NCBI GenBank assembly: GCA_028876585.1
Contig: JAGWRL010000039.1
Span: 1 to 5,618 of the forward strand
DNA: 5,618 bases
Origin: Pseudomonadota bacterium
GTDB lineage: Bacteria; Pseudomonadota; Alphaproteobacteria; Rhizobiales; Beijerinckiaceae
Reading direction: 5' to 3'
The notes beneath the pieces were generated by a model, which saw only the letters and a program-made list of their open reading frames with translations, made no database searches and had not been told where the DNA came from. Position numbers and translations under genes: made by a program. Of the stretch, positions 5,442 to 5,618 are shown piece after piece; the first letter of the stretch is position 1, and each line of letters begins with the position of its first letter.

Positions 5442-5460
5442 GCGGAGCGCTGGGCTCCGC
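5431..5460 (-). terminator. Rho-independent terminator of the L,D-transpeptidase gene
   Basis: A perfect 7-bp stem, GCGGAGC at 5442-5448 with GCTCCGC at 5454-5460 and a 5-base loop. On the minus strand it is followed at once by TTTCTTTTT (5441-5433). It lies about 30 bases after the transpeptidase stop codon. Stem, loop and U-run are all textbook, and the direction matches the only gene that ends here. Confidence 0.85.
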
Positions 5461-5491
5461 CAAATATATCGTCGGGAATTTTACCCGCCCG

Positions 5492-5618
5492 TCAGTTCTG
5501 CACGACGACTTTCGCGCCGACGGGGACGCGGTCGTACAGGTCCTTCACGTCGTTATTGGTCATGCGGATGCAGCCCGACGACACCGCCTGACCAATCGTA
5601 TCGGGCTCGTTGGAGCCG
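5492..5618 (-). CDS. L,D-transpeptidase (YkuD domain), C-terminal fragment
   Basis: Only the last 41 codons and the TGA stop (5494-5492) lie in the window; the gene continues past the right edge. The fragment reads GSNEPDTIGQ, then AVSSGCIRMTNNDVKDLY, then DRVPVGAKVVVQN. It contains the catalytic cysteine motif SSGCIRM of YkuD-family enzymes and the typical NDVxDLYxRVPVGxxV ending. The catalytic-site histidine (HGSNEP pattern) would be encoded immediately beyond the edge; the single base at 5618 fits the third base of a CAC codon. Such enzymes form 3-3 peptidoglycan cross-links or attach proteins to peptidoglycan, working in the periplasm after export. Signal peptide and N-terminal domains cannot be seen. 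A strong terminator follows, so the gene ends its transcription unit before moaA. Confidence 0.9.
   Translation of the reverse strand, partial: GSNEPDTIGQAVSSGCIRMTNNDVKDLYDRVPVGAKVVVQN

Overview
The window is GC-rich, densely coding bacterial DNA with short intergenic gaps. Its gene content suggests an alphaproteobacterium, perhaps of the Hyphomicrobiales: a de novo cobalamin pathway, a CGFS monothiol glutaredoxin, a periplasmic L,D-transpeptidase and a VapBC module. The lineage is inferred from gene content and composition; no marker gene is present.

Left part (1-1741): two late cobalamin-biosynthesis genes stand head to head. The minus-strand gene cobC (threonine-phosphate decarboxylase; its 3' end is outside the window) makes (R)-1-aminopropan-2-yl phosphate. 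The plus-strand gene cbiB (called cobD in alphaproteobacterial nomenclature) attaches that arm to adenosylcobyric acid. With the starts supported here, the two coding regions overlap by about 12 bp at their 5' ends, so no intergenic space remains for a conventional divergent promoter or a cobalamin riboswitch. A class I adenylate-forming enzyme (acyl-CoA synthetase type, substrate unknown) follows cbiB after 9 bp and is probably co-transcribed with it.

Middle (3254-3977): a complete vapBC type II toxin-antitoxin module with its own promoter. The promoter contains two copies of the self-complementary octamer GTATATAC, a likely VapB operator. The toxin gene starts with TTG inside the antitoxin stop (TTGA overlap). 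The toxin gene converges with grxD at a 5-bp gap.

Right part (3983-5618, all minus strand): grxD (Grx4-type glutaredoxin, Fe-S handling), moaA (radical-SAM GTP 3',8-cyclase, molybdenum cofactor step 1, two 4Fe-4S sites) and the last 41 codons of a YkuD-family L,D-transpeptidase. A clear intrinsic terminator lies just after the transpeptidase gene, only about 25 bp before the moaA start.

The genes are mostly well-known families. I see no clear sign of a wholly new system. The most noteworthy points are the overlapping divergent cobC/cbiB starts, the adenylate-forming gene attached to cbiB, the vapBC operator architecture, and the compressed terminator/start region before moaA. No rRNA, tRNA, CRISPR array, insertion sequence or att site was seen.
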